Translations under genes and position numbers: made by a program
Assembly (NCBI RefSeq): GCF_040049295.1
Contig: NZ_JBDZDQ010000001.1
Location: 1,364,001 to 1,428,000, forward strand
DNA length: 64,000 nucleotides
Source of the DNA: Sphingomonas sp. KR3-1
Lineage (GTDB): Bacteria; Pseudomonadota; Alphaproteobacteria; Sphingomonadales; Sphingomonadaceae
Direction of reading: 5' to 3'
The notes under the pieces: model-generated
Seen by the model: only the letters and a program-made list of their open reading frames with translations
Databases searched by the model: none
What the model was told of the DNA's origin: nothing
Shown: piece after piece, positions 11,219 through 21,872 of the stretch
Position numbering within the stretch: the first letter of the stretch is position 1
Layout of the letters: each line of letters begins with the position of its first letter

Positions 11219-12280
11219 ATGCTTGACACCAGGCCCCTCGCCACGGCTCACTCGCTTCCGATGGGACGACTGGGCGAAACCGATCTTGCCGACCGGCTTT
11301 CGCCAAGTGGCCGGCACACCTTGCTGGTGCAGGTGGTCTTCGCGCTGCTGGTCACCGGGCTCACCGTTGCGCTGCGCGCGGTGATCGACAGCATCTCGCC
11401 CGCTGCCGGCCCCTTCTCGCTGGGCTTCGCCGCGATCCTGGTCGCCACACTGTTCGGGCGGTGGCAGGCGGGCGTGATCACCGGGGTGCTGACCCTGGTC
11501 TACAGCTGGTATTTCGTGCTGCCGGCGCAGAACTCCTTCCTGCTCAAGAACGCGGAGGACACCGGCCGGCTGATATTGGCGGCGATCAACTATGCCGCGG
11601 TGCTGGTGATCGCCGAGCTGTTCCGCCGCGCGGTGCGCCGCGCCACCGCCGAGCGCGACCGCGAGATCGCCGAGCGCGACCTGTTCCTCGAGGAGTTCGA
11701 CCACCGGGTGAAGAACAACTTCACCCTGGTCGCAGCGCTGCTCGACATGCAGCGGCGCCGGGCGAAGGATGCGGAGACGGCGGAGGCGCTCTCGTCCGCG
11801 CTCACGCGGGTGGAGAGCATCGCCCGCGCGCACCGGCACCTCTATCGCGGCGCGGCGGTGTCGCGCGGCGAGGCAGACATGGCGACCTATCTCGAGGAGC
11901 TGTGCGCGGCACTGGCCGAGGCCCTGTTCCTGCGCGGCGCGATCACGCTCGATTGCGTGTGCGACCATGCCGCGATCCCGCGCGATCGCGCCGTGTCGAT
12001 CGGGCTGATCGTCAACGAGCTCGTGACCAACGCCGCCAAGCACGCCTTTGCCGGGCGCGAGACCGGGCGGATCGAGGTGCGCTTCGAGGCTGCCGCGCCG
12101 GGCTGGAAGCTGGTGGTGCGGGACGACGGCGTCGGCATGCCGGACATACCCAAAGCGCGCGGCAAGGATGGCGGGCTGGGGCAGAAGCTGATCGACGGCT
12201 TCGTCCGCCAGGCGCGCGGCACGGCGAAGACCGAGAGCGGGTTGGACGGAACCGCCGTGACGGTGGTGCTGGAGGCCTAG
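11219..12280 (+). CDS. Sensor histidine kinase, HisKA_2/HWE-like, with KdpD-like membrane domain
   Basis: A 353-residue kinase. The N-terminal third has about four membrane helices resembling the DUF4118 (KdpD-type) sensor unit. The phosphoacceptor segment is DHRVKNNFTLVAALLDMQ with H162, the HisKA_2 pattern, and the ATPase domain shows LIVNELVTNAAKHAF and DDGVGMP. Such kinases commonly act in the general stress response (PhyR pathway) of alphaproteobacteria, but no phyR or ecfG is in this window, so the partner is unknown. The ATG at 11219 is used; an ATG at 11261 is a shorter alternative. A dispersed repeat element starts at the stop codon. Confidence 0.82.
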   Translation: MLDTRPLATAHSLPMGRLGETDLADRLSPSGRHTLLVQVVFALLVTGLTVALRAVIDSISPAAGPFSLGFAAILVATLFGRWQAGVITGVLTLVYSWYFVLPAQNSFLLKNAEDTGRLILAAINYAAVLVIAELFRRAVRRATAERDREIAERDLFLEEFDHRVKNNFTLVAALLDMQRRRAKDAETAEALSSALTRVESIARAHRHLYRGAAVSRGEADMATYLEELCAALAEALFLRGAITLDCVCDHAAIPRDRAVSIGLIVNELVTNAAKHAFAGRETGRIEVRFEAAAPGWKLVVRDDGVGMPDIPKARGKDGGLGQKLIDGFVRQARGTAKTESGLDGTAVTVVLEA

Positions 12281-12497
12281 CGCTTCCTGCATTCGCCGCG
12301 AAGCCGACTCGCCAAGGTCCGCAAAGTTCATGCCAAGGGCGGTTTTCGCGGCGCGCTATTTTCCCTGTTTTTCCGGAAGCGCGGGACATTCTTGCGCGCG
12401 CGGGATCCTGTCTTTCCTACAGGCCAAGGCGCGGCCGAGTGCGAGGCGCTGCCGGAAATGGCACGCAGGCGAAAGCCTACATTGCAAGGCCATCCAA
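12278..12497 (+). repeat. Dispersed intergenic element, copy A
   Basis: About 220 bases between the kinase gene and uup hold sequence that recurs in diverged form at 44546-44776. The two best blocks are 12386-12421 (core CTTGCGCGCGCGGGATCCT) and 12466-12493 (CCTACATTGCAAG preceded by CAGGCGAAA). Similarity begins right at the upstream stop codon (CTAGC..TTCCT) and ends just after GCATCC/CCATCC. No reading frame is conserved end to end. Strand is arbitrary. Confidence 0.65.
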
Positions 12498-12527
12498 TCC
12501 TCCCCCGCTTCGCGAGAGAGGAATTGA

Positions 12528-14306
<1,779 letters not shown>

Positions 14307-14405
14307 GTGGGGCCAACTAGGGACCGATCCCGTGTCCGGCAAGTTACAGCCGGCTGAAGGCCGCGTTCAGGGGCTATTCAATGCCGGGACCCTATGCCAT
14401 TTCCC

Positions 14406-14717
14406 ATGAAGATGTTGGTGATGCCCATTCTCTGCGCCTGCCTGGCGGCGTTCGCGCCCGCCGGGACTGCGGCCGCGCAGCCGGACCGGCATCAGGATTC
14501 GGATGCGCGCGCGCCCAGGCGCCAGGCTCCGCCGCCGCTTTCGGTCCGCGAGATCGAGCGCCGGGTGATCCCGCGCCTGCCGGGCGCCCAATATCTCGGT
14601 TTCGACTATGATCCCGCGACGGAAGTTTACACGCTGAAGTTCCTGCGCAATGGATCGGTGATCTGGGTGGACGTCGACGGCCGTACCGGCGCGATCGTCC
14701 GCCGCACGGGCAATTAG
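14406..14717 (+). CDS. PepSY-like small secreted protein
   Basis: A protein of 103 residues from the ATG at 14406 (an upstream ATG at 14394 adds four). The first 25 residues form a signal peptide ending near GTAAAQ. After a Pro/Arg-rich linker, residues about 50-103 (SVREIERRVIPRLPG to IVRRTGN) look like a PepSY domain, with the typical DGRTGAIV ending. PepSY proteins often sit next to two-component systems and are thought to modulate sensor kinases or peptidases in the periplasm. The response regulator follows after 20 bases, so the three genes form one operon. Confidence 0.75.
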   Translation: MKMLVMPILCACLAAFAPAGTAAAQPDRHQDSDARAPRRQAPPPLSVREIERRVIPRLPGAQYLGFDYDPATEVYTLKFLRNGSVIWVDVDGRTGAIVRRTGN

Positions 14718-14737
14718 GGCCCGGCGAGGGGAATGAC

Positions 14738-15406
14738 ATGCGACTTCTGATCGTCGAGGATGAGCCGAACCTGGGGCAGCAGCTCCGCAACGCGCTGGAA
14801 GGCGCCGGCTATGCGGTGGACCTTGCCACCGATGGCGAGGAGGGGCTCTATCTCGGCTCCAACGAGCAATATGACGCGATCATCCTCGACCTCGGCCTGC
14901 CCGAGATCGACGGGCTGACCGTGCTCGATCGCTGGCGCAAGGAAGGCAAGACCACCCCGGTGCTGGTGCTGACCGCGCGCGACAGCTGGTCGGACAAGGT
15001 GGCGGGCCTCGATGCCGGCGCCGACGACTATGTCGCCAAGCCGTTCCAGACCGAGGAGCTGATCGCCCGCCTGCGCGCGCTGATCCGCCGCGCCTCGGGC
15101 AATGCCTCGGCCGAGCTCATCGCCGGCGACATCCGCCTCGACACCCGCTCGGGCAAGGTGACCAAGGCCGGCGAGCCGGTGAAGCTCACCGCGCAGGAGT
15201 ACAAGCTTCTCTCCTACCTGCTCCACCACAAGGGCAAGGTGGTGAGCCGCACCGAGCTGATCGAGCATATCTACGACCAGGATTTCGACCGCGATTCGAA
15301 CACGATCGAGGTCTTCGTCACGCGCATCCGCAAGAAGCTCGGCGCGGACGTGATCACCACCATCCGGGGCCTGGGCTACAGCCTGGAAGAGCCGGCCGAC
15401 GCCTGA
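14738..15406 (+). CDS. OmpR/PhoP-family response regulator
   Basis: A 222-residue regulator with a receiver domain (phosphoacceptor in IILDLGLPEIDG, D51; conserved YVAKPF lysine) and a C-terminal winged helix (about 128-217) that ends in IRGLGYSLEEP. This is the classic OmpR/PhoB layout. It should be phosphorylated by the kinase encoded 10 bases downstream. The pairing of PepSY gene, regulator and kinase is frequent in alphaproteobacteria and close to PhoP/FeuP-type systems, but the regulon cannot be seen here. An SD-like GGCGAGGGGA precedes the ATG. Confidence 0.9.
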   Translation: MRLLIVEDEPNLGQQLRNALEGAGYAVDLATDGEEGLYLGSNEQYDAIILDLGLPEIDGLTVLDRWRKEGKTTPVLVLTARDSWSDKVAGLDAGADDYVAKPFQTEELIARLRALIRRASGNASAELIAGDIRLDTRSGKVTKAGEPVKLTAQEYKLLSYLLHHKGKVVSRTELIEHIYDQDFDRDSNTIEVFVTRIRKKLGADVITTIRGLGYSLEEPADA

Positions 15407-15416
15407 CCTCTTGGCC

Positions 15417-17036
15417 ATGCGCGCGCCGCAACTTTCCAGACGCGCCGCCGCTGCGCTGCCTCTGCTGGTCGGCGTCGGGCTGTGCGTATCGGCATTGCTG
15501 CTACGCGCCAGCATGGACGCGTGGCTTTGTCGCGGGCTGTTCGTTGCCGGTTTTGTCGTGGCTGCGCGCGGCGTCTGGCTGCTCCTCGATGGCCCCGGTC
15601 ACAGGCTCGGCCGGCTCCGTCGCCGCCTGTTCGGGCGGCCGCTGAGCGAGCCCGGGCACGAACCCGCCACTCCCGGCGAGCCCCGGCCGCGCCACTATGT
15701 CCGCACCACCGGATCGGTCAGCCGGCGCATGCTGCTGGTCGCGACCGCCTGGATCATGCTGCTGCTCGTCGGCGGCGGGGTCGCGCTCGACCGGGTGCTG
15801 GTGACCACCGTCACCAAGAATTTCGACGACCAGCTCGACTACCTGCTCAAGGCGATGATCTTCTCCGCCGAGCTCGACCAGAATGGCGACGTGATGCTCA
15901 ACCGCGAGCTCGCCGACCAGCGCTTCCTCGAATATAATTCGGGGGCCTATTGGCAGATCAGCGGCAACGGGCACGAGGCCTTCCCGTCGCGCTCGCTCTG
16001 GGAACAGCGGCTCAACGTCGACCAGCGCCACAACGACACCAACGTCCATGTCTATGACAGCCGCCAGCTGCCCGGCCAGCTGCTGCGCGTCGCCGAGCGC
16101 GATGCGACGCTGCCCGGCTCGGCGACGCGCTGGCGCTTCCAGGTGGCGCAGAGCCGCGCGGCGCTCGACGACCAGATCGCCACGCTCCGCCGCACGCTGG
16201 TACGCAGCTTCGTGCTGCTCGGGCTCGGGCTGATCATCATGGTCGCGCTGCAGACCTGGTACGGGCTGTTGCCGCTGCGCCGCGTCCGCCAGGAGATCGC
16301 GCGGCTGCGCGCCGGCGAATCGACGCGCGTCGAAGGCGCGATGCCTGCCGAAGTGGCGCCGATGGTCGAGGAGCTCAACGCGCTGGTCGAGCATAACGAC
16401 CGCCAGGCCGAGGAAGCGCGGCGCCACGCCGGCAACCTCGCCCATGCGCTCAAGACGCCGCTCAGCGTGATCATGAACGCCGCCGCCGCCGGCCAGGACG
16501 ATCTCGACCAGGCAGTGATCCGCGAGGCGCGGACGATGCGCCGCCAGATCGACCACCATCTCGCCCGCGCCCGCGCCGTCGGCCGGCGCGGCTCGGCGCA
16601 TAGCCGCGCGGCGGTGTGGCCCTCGGTCGAGGCAGTCGAGCGCGCCGTCGCCCGGCTCTATCCCAATGTCCGCATCGACGTGGACGGGCAGAAGGACCTA
16701 GTCGCGCATATCGAGCGGCAGGACCTCGACGACCTGCTCGGCAACCTCGTCGAGAATGCCGCCAAATATGGCGGCGGCAGCGTGTTCATCACCGTGCGCG
16801 TCGAAGCTGGCTTCGTCGAGATCCTGGTCGAGGACGATGGCCGCGGCATTCCCGAGGCCGACCGCATCCGCATCTTCGATCGCGGCGTGCGGCTCGACAG
16901 CGGCAAGCCGGGCACGGGCCTGGGTCTCGCGATCGTGCGCGATGTCGCGGAAATCTATGACGGCACCGTCAGCCTCGAGGAAAGCGAGGATCTCGGCGGC
17001 CTGCTCGTGCGTTTGCGGTTGCCGGCCGCAAGCTGA
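15417..17036 (+). CDS. Sensor histidine kinase paired with PhoP-like regulator
   Basis: A 539-residue membrane kinase. Residues about 105-130 (MLLVATAWIMLLLVGGGVAL) form the usual first membrane helix, followed by a periplasmic domain of about 125 residues, a second helix (VLLGLGLIIMVALQTWYGLLP), HAMP, the phosphoacceptor NLAHALKTPLSVI (H343) and an ATPase domain with NLVENAAKYG and PGTGLGLAIVRD. Oddly, there are about 100 residues before the usual start, with two more hydrophobic helices; an internal ATG at 15729 would give the common form. An in-frame TTG at 15411 is a further start option. It follows the regulator by 10 bases. Confidence 0.85.
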   Translation: MRAPQLSRRAAAALPLLVGVGLCVSALLLRASMDAWLCRGLFVAGFVVAARGVWLLLDGPGHRLGRLRRRLFGRPLSEPGHEPATPGEPRPRHYVRTTGSVSRRMLLVATAWIMLLLVGGGVALDRVLVTTVTKNFDDQLDYLLKAMIFSAELDQNGDVMLNRELADQRFLEYNSGAYWQISGNGHEAFPSRSLWEQRLNVDQRHNDTNVHVYDSRQLPGQLLRVAERDATLPGSATRWRFQVAQSRAALDDQIATLRRTLVRSFVLLGLGLIIMVALQTWYGLLPLRRVRQEIARLRAGESTRVEGAMPAEVAPMVEELNALVEHNDRQAEEARRHAGNLAHALKTPLSVIMNAAAAGQDDLDQAVIREARTMRRQIDHHLARARAVGRRGSAHSRAAVWPSVEAVERAVARLYPNVRIDVDGQKDLVAHIERQDLDDLLGNLVENAAKYGGGSVFITVRVEAGFVEILVEDDGRGIPEADRIRIFDRGVRLDSGKPGTGLGLAIVRDVAEIYDGTVSLEESEDLGGLLVRLRLPAAS

Positions 17037-17259
17037 TCGTTCCTGCAACAATCTGAAATTCCGTCGTGACGAACCGGACGCAGAAGCGACGGTGAGCTCG
17101 CGGATTGCCCTCTTTTATCCGTCGGGTCGCGTGGCGGCGCTGGTTCTGGGGCCAGCGCCGCCCAAATCCTGAAGCAGATTAAATAATGCTTCATTTACAA
17201 TATGTTAGAACCTTTCTGTTATACTCTCCCTGGGGATTGTGGACGCAAAGGGAACCCAT
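17037..17259 (+). promoter_or_regulatory. AT-rich upstream region of the acidic protein gene
   Basis: The 223 bases between the kinase stop and the ATG at 17260 include an AT-rich patch at about 17178-17228 (ATTAAATAATGCTTCATTTA and TTCTGTTATACTCTCCC). TATACT is a good -10 candidate; a matching -35 (TTACAA) is 19 bases away, slightly too far. The region likely contains the promoter, but the exact site is not fixed. Confidence 0.4.
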
Positions 17260-17871
17260 ATGACTTCCATTTCTTCGACTGTGCCGCGCTTCGATCCGCG
17301 CGCGCAGATGGATGCGCGCATATCGGCCGCGGCTTCGGCCGGCACGATCAGCAGCGACGACCAGACCGCGCTGAGCAGCGCGCTCGACACGATCGATTCG
17401 AGCCTGGGCAGCGACCGCGCCAGCGGCGGCAAGCCGGGCGACATGAAGACCAAGATCGACGGGATGATCGACAAGCAGGTCGAGAGCGGCGCGCTCACCG
17501 ACGACCAGGCGGCCGAGCTCAAGAGCTTCTTCGCGCAGGGCCCGGACGGCGACAAGCAGGGCGGCCCGCAGGAAACGGACGGCACCGCGCCGCCGCAGGG
17601 TGCTGGCGGCGCGCACCACGCGCATGGCCCGCACGGCCCGCCGCCCGCGAGCGACGATGAGTCGGACGACGACGATTCAACCGACTCCACCACCACCGAT
17701 GCGACCACGCAGATCAGCGCGGCCGCGTCGCGCCAGCTCGAGGCGATGACGGCTTTCCTAGAGAAGCTGCGCAGCAGCGCCGCCTCGGGCAGCAGCACCT
17801 ATGGCAGCAATGCCGGGACGACCAGCAATGGCAGCTCGGCGACGGGGCTGGTGATCGACACCAACGCGTGA
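17260..17871 (+). CDS. Acidic low-complexity protein of unknown function
   Basis: I do not recognise this 203-residue protein. It has no signal peptide or membrane segment. Residues 1-95 are Ala/Ser/Asp-rich and helical, with EF-hand-like pairing of acidic residues that I could not confirm; two segments (ISAAASAGTISSDDQTAL and VESGALTDDQAAELKSFF) resemble each other and may be a duplicated helical unit of the kind seen in hypothetical sphingomonad proteins. Residues about 100-150 are a Gly/His/Pro and then Asp/Ser/Thr run (DDESDDDDSTDSTTTD). The tail is Ser/Gly-rich. The upstream 60 bases are AT-rich, unlike the surroundings, suggesting a strong own promoter. Confidence 0.7.
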   Translation: MTSISSTVPRFDPRAQMDARISAAASAGTISSDDQTALSSALDTIDSSLGSDRASGGKPGDMKTKIDGMIDKQVESGALTDDQAAELKSFFAQGPDGDKQGGPQETDGTAPPQGAGGAHHAHGPHGPPPASDDESDDDDSTDSTTTDATTQISAAASRQLEAMTAFLEKLRSSAASGSSTYGSNAGTTSNGSSATGLVIDTNA

Positions 17872-17891
17872 TCGCCGGCACCCGGTGCCGC

Positions 17892-17921
17892 GCGGCGCCG
17901 CTCCGGGGGGAGTGGCGCCGC
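17892..17921. terminator. Hairpin between convergent genes
   Basis: GCGGCGCC and GGCGCCGC pair over 8 bases around a 14-base loop, placed between the stops of the acidic protein gene and the monooxygenase gene. There is no T-tract on either side, so it may be a bidirectional structure rather than a classical terminator. Confidence 0.45.
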
Positions 17922-17928
17922 GATAGCC

Positions 17929-18918
17929 TTACAGCCCGCGCATCTCCTCGGCAGCGAGCGTCAGGCTCTTCTTGCGGGCATCGTGATCGAACATCGCGCT
18001 GGTGAGCATCAGCTCGTCGGCGCCGGTGCGCGCGAGGAAGGCGGCGATCTGCTCGCGGATCCTGGCTGGGCCGCCGACCGCGCTGGCCGACAGCACCTGG
18101 TCGAGCATCGCATTGCCGTGCCCGCCCAGGCTCTCGCGATAGCCCGGCACCGGCGGCGGCAGCTGGATGCCCTTGCCGGTGGTGCGGATCGCGACGAACG
18201 CCTGCTGCTGCGAGGTGGCGAGCAGCTCGGCCTCTTCGTCCGTATCCGCGGCAAAGACGTTGAAGCCGAGCATCAGATGCGGCTTCGCCAGCGCTGCGGA
18301 CGGGCGGAAATTGCGGCGATAGACCTGGATCGCATCGTCGAGCTGGCCCGGCGCGAAATGCGAGGCGAAGGCATAGGGCAGCCCGAGCATCGCCGCGAGC
18401 TGCGCGCCGAACAGGCTCGAACCGAGGATCCACAGGTCGACCTTGGCCCCGGCGCCGGGCGTGGCGCGGATGCCGGTCTGGCCGTCGTCGGCGAGATAGC
18501 TTTGCAGCTCGGCGACATCGCGGGGGAACTCGTTGCCGTCGCCGCCCAGTCCTCGGCGGATCGCGGCGGAGACGCGCTGGTCCGATCCCGGCGCGCGGCC
18601 CAGGCCCAGGTCGATGCGGCCGGGGAACAGCGCATCAAGCGTGCCGAACTGCTCGGCGACCTGCAGCGGCGAATGGTTGGGCAGCATGATCCCGCCGGCG
18701 CCTACCCGGATCGTCGAGGTCGCCTGGCCGACATGCGCGATCACCACGGCGGTGGCCGCGCTGGCGATGCCGTCCATCCCATGATGCTCGGCTACCCAGT
18801 AGCGGGTATAGCCGAGTCCTTCGACATGCGCGGCGAGATCGGCGGCGTTGGCGAGCGCCTGGCGGGCATTCCCGCCCTGGACGATGGGGACGAGGTCGAG
18901 CAGCGAATAAGCGGTCAT
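17929..18918 (-). CDS. Luciferase-like (LLM) flavin-dependent monooxygenase
   Basis: A 329-residue TIM-barrel protein of the bacterial luciferase-like family. Seen: [12 protein letters not shown] at the start, [14 protein letters not shown] (residues about 41-54), the flavin-contact segment [31 protein letters not shown], and the loop [14 protein letters not shown] near the end. This matches the MsnO8/YhbW-like subgroup of LLM oxidoreductases, which use reduced flavin and oxygen on unknown substrates. The ATG at 18918 gives the normal [11 protein letters not shown] start; the open frame runs on to 18993 without support. It stands alone, convergent with the acidic protein gene. Confidence 0.88.
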   Translation of the reverse strand: MTAYSLLDLVPIVQGGNARQALANAADLAAHVEGLGYTRYWVAEHHGMDGIASAATAVVIAHVGQATSTIRVGAGGIMLPNHSPLQVAEQFGTLDALFPGRIDLGLGRAPGSDQRVSAAIRRGLGGDGNEFPRDVAELQSYLADDGQTGIRATPGAGAKVDLWILGSSLFGAQLAAMLGLPYAFASHFAPGQLDDAIQVYRRNFRPSAALAKPHLMLGFNVFAADTDEEAELLATSQQQAFVAIRTTGKGIQLPPPVPGYRESLGGHGNAMLDQVLSASAVGGPARIREQIAAFLARTGADELMLTSAMFDHDARKKSLTLAAEEMRGL

Positions 18919-18987
18919 GCGAGGGCAGATGGGGTGGCGCCCTGCCGACCGCCAGATAGTTTTCATGCGCCGGCCCAAACCATTATC

Positions 18988-19080
18988 CGTCATCCCGCCC
19001 CGGACCTGATCCGGGGAGGGATCTCAGGCGAGGGCGCCGGGCAAGAGCCGCACGAGACCCCGGCTTTCGCCGGGGATGGC
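18988..19080. repeat. REP-like inverted repeat pair
   Basis: Two GC-rich hairpin units lie in the 227-base gap between the divergent monooxygenase and HAD genes: CCCCGGACCTGATCCGGGG at about 18998-19017 and CCCCGGCTTTCGCCGGGG at about 19057-19075, preceded by CGTCATCCCG. They belong to the same family as the units at 62445 and 63768. Confidence 0.65.
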
Positions 19081-19145
19081 GATTGGGGCGTTGCGAAGAA
19101 ACTGTTGCTTGATAGCCCGGCCTGCGCAGCCTAACCGCCCCGCTC

Positions 19146-19810
19146 ATGAATCCTGCCCTGTCGCACGTCCGCAACTGGATCTTCGATCTGGACAACACGC
19201 TCTATCCGGTGAGCGCGAACCTGTTCGCGATGATCGACGCGCGGATCGGCCAATATGTCCAGAACCTGCTGAACCTCAGCCCGGAGGATGCCCACCGCGT
19301 GCAGAAGGGCTATTTCCACGCGCACGGCACCACGCTGGCCGGACTGATGGCCGAGCACGGCACCGATCCGCACCACTATCTCGCCGACGTCCATGACGTC
19401 GACATGAGCGTGCTCGAAGTGAACGAGGCGCTGGTCGAGGCGCTGGCCAGGCTGCCCGGCCGCAAGCTCGTGTTCACCAATGGCGACGCGCCCTATGCGG
19501 CCAAGGTGCTCGACAAGCTCGGCCTCGGCGGCACGTTCGAGGCGATCCACGACGTCCACGCGACGCAATACCGCCCCAAACCCGACCCGCTCGCCTATCA
19601 GGGCCTGTGCGACGCCTATGGGCTCGATCCGCACGCGTCGCTGTTCGTGGAGGACATGGCGCGCAACCTCGCGCCGGCCAAGGCGATCGGCATGACCACG
19701 GTGTGGATCGACAACGGCTCCGAGCAGGGGCCCGGCGAAGACCGCAGCTACATCGACTATACCGTCACCGACCTCGGAGCCTGGCTCCACAGCATCCTGG
19801 AGACTTCCGA

Positions 19811-19814
<4 letters not shown>
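19146..19814 (+). CDS. HAD-family pyrimidine 5'-nucleotidase-like hydrolase
   Basis: A 222-residue haloacid dehalogenase-type phosphatase. Motif I is [10 protein letters not shown] (D14, D16), motif II is VFTNGD, motif III the Lys in YRPKPDP, and motif [11 protein letters not shown]. This pattern matches the SDT1/PHM8-like pyrimidine 5'-nucleotidases, which dephosphorylate UMP/CMP or related small phosphates in the cytoplasm. The stop codon overlaps the dapD start (ATGA), so the two genes are translationally coupled, an arrangement I have seen in sphingomonads. A direct role in lysine synthesis is not implied. Confidence 0.88.
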
Positions 19815-20629
<815 letters not shown>

Positions 20630-20671
20630 GCGCGCTTTGGATTGCGCGCCGGTTGGGATAGAAGCCGTCCA

Positions 20672-21064
20672 ATGACCGACGGCCTCAACCGGCTACGCAA
20701 TCTGCTCAGCGCTACCGCCTGGGCCTATGGCGCGAGCAGCGCCGCGCTCGCATTGCTGTTGTCGCTCTGGTGGGGAACTGCCCATCATCGCCCCGGTGGC
20801 GGGTCTTCGCTGGGCGGCCCCCTCGATCTGCTCGCCATCACGGGCTTCGCCTTCGCGGCCCTGGGACTTGCCGCAGTCCCGCGGAGGAACTTCCGTCTCG
20901 GCAAGCGCCGCGACCGCGCGTCGGTCGTGTCCGATCCCGATGATCCACATCGCATGGCCCGATGGGGCATTGCCGCCGGACCGGCGTTGGCGCTGCTGAT
21001 CGTCGCGGTGCCGGGCCCGCCGCTGGCGCACTGGCTGCAGGCGCATGGCATGATTTCGCGCTAA
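20672..21064 (+). CDS. Small two- or three-helix membrane protein, unknown
   Basis: A 130-residue protein with hydrophobic segments at about 14-34, 52-70 and 97-115, separated by charged loops (RRNFRLGKRRDR; SDPDDPHRMAR). I do not recognise a family. No signal peptidase site is evident, so it should stay in the inner membrane. It starts at the ATG at 20672, 42 bases after dapD, and ends 43 bases before kynA, all in the same direction, so it may be read from either operon. Confidence 0.6.
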   Translation: MTDGLNRLRNLLSATAWAYGASSAALALLLSLWWGTAHHRPGGGSSLGGPLDLLAITGFAFAALGLAAVPRRNFRLGKRRDRASVVSDPDDPHRMARWGIAAGPALALLIVAVPGPPLAHWLQAHGMISR

Positions 21065-21107
21065 AAGCACTGTCCCTCCCGGCCTCGATCTGGTTACGGA
21101 TGAAACC

Positions 21108-21872
21108 ATGACCGAAAGCATGACCTATGGCCGCTATCTCGCGCTCGACCAGCTGCTCAGCGCCCAGCATCCGCTGTCCGATCGGCATGACGAGCTGCTG
21201 TTCGTCATCATCCACCAGACCAAGGAACTCTGGCTCAAGCAGATGATCGCCGAGCTGCGCGCCGCGCTCGAGCTGGTCCGCGCCGACCGGCCGGTCGAGG
21301 CGTACAAGTCGCTCGCCCGGATCAGCCGCATCCAGGCGGTGATGACGCTGAGCTGGGACGTGCTCGCGACGATGACGCCGAGCGACTATACGCGCTTCCG
21401 TGAGGTGCTGGGGAGCAGCTCGGGCTTCCAGTCGGACCAGTTCCGCGCGGTCGAGACGATGCTGGGGCTGCGCGGCGGCGGCGTGCCGGGGCCGCTCACC
21501 AACGAGATGGCGGCACTGCCGAGCCTGTGGGACGAGGCCAATGCCGCGCTCGCCCGTGCCGGCTTCGCGGTGCCGGCCGAGGCGCTGGCGCGCGACTGGA
21601 GCCAGCCTTACGTGCCGAGTAGGGCCGTCGAGGATGCCTGGGCAGAAGTCTATCGCGACCCGACGCGCTGGTGGGAGCTGTACCAGCTCGCCGAGAAGCT
21701 GGTCGACATCGACGATGCGCTCGCCACCTGGCGGCACAAGCACGTCATCACCGTCAGCCGCGTGATCGGAATGAAGATGGGCACCGGCGGCACCGCCGGC
21801 GTGCCCTATCTCGAATCGACGCTGACCAAGCGGGCGTTCCCCGAGCTGTGGACGCTCCGGACGCAGCTGTGA
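21108..21872 (+). CDS. kynA: Tryptophan 2,3-dioxygenase
   Basis: A 254-residue heme dioxygenase that opens the indole ring of L-tryptophan to N-formylkynurenine. The family start TYGRYLALDQLL, the segment FVIIHQTKELWLKQM, the heme-ligand region RHKHVITVSRVIG (R209-H212) and the substrate loop GTGGTAGVPYL are all present. It is somewhat shorter than many bacterial homologues (about 280) at the N-terminus. An alternative ATG lies at 21120. Its stop overlaps the following kynureninase-like gene (GTGA), so both should be made together; the formamidase that normally acts between them is missing here. Confidence 0.94.
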   Translation: MTESMTYGRYLALDQLLSAQHPLSDRHDELLFVIIHQTKELWLKQMIAELRAALELVRADRPVEAYKSLARISRIQAVMTLSWDVLATMTPSDYTRFREVLGSSSGFQSDQFRAVETMLGLRGGGVPGPLTNEMAALPSLWDEANAALARAGFAVPAEALARDWSQPYVPSRAVEDAWAEVYRDPTRWWELYQLAEKLVDIDDALATWRHKHVITVSRVIGMKMGTGGTAGVPYLESTLTKRAFPELWTLRTQL

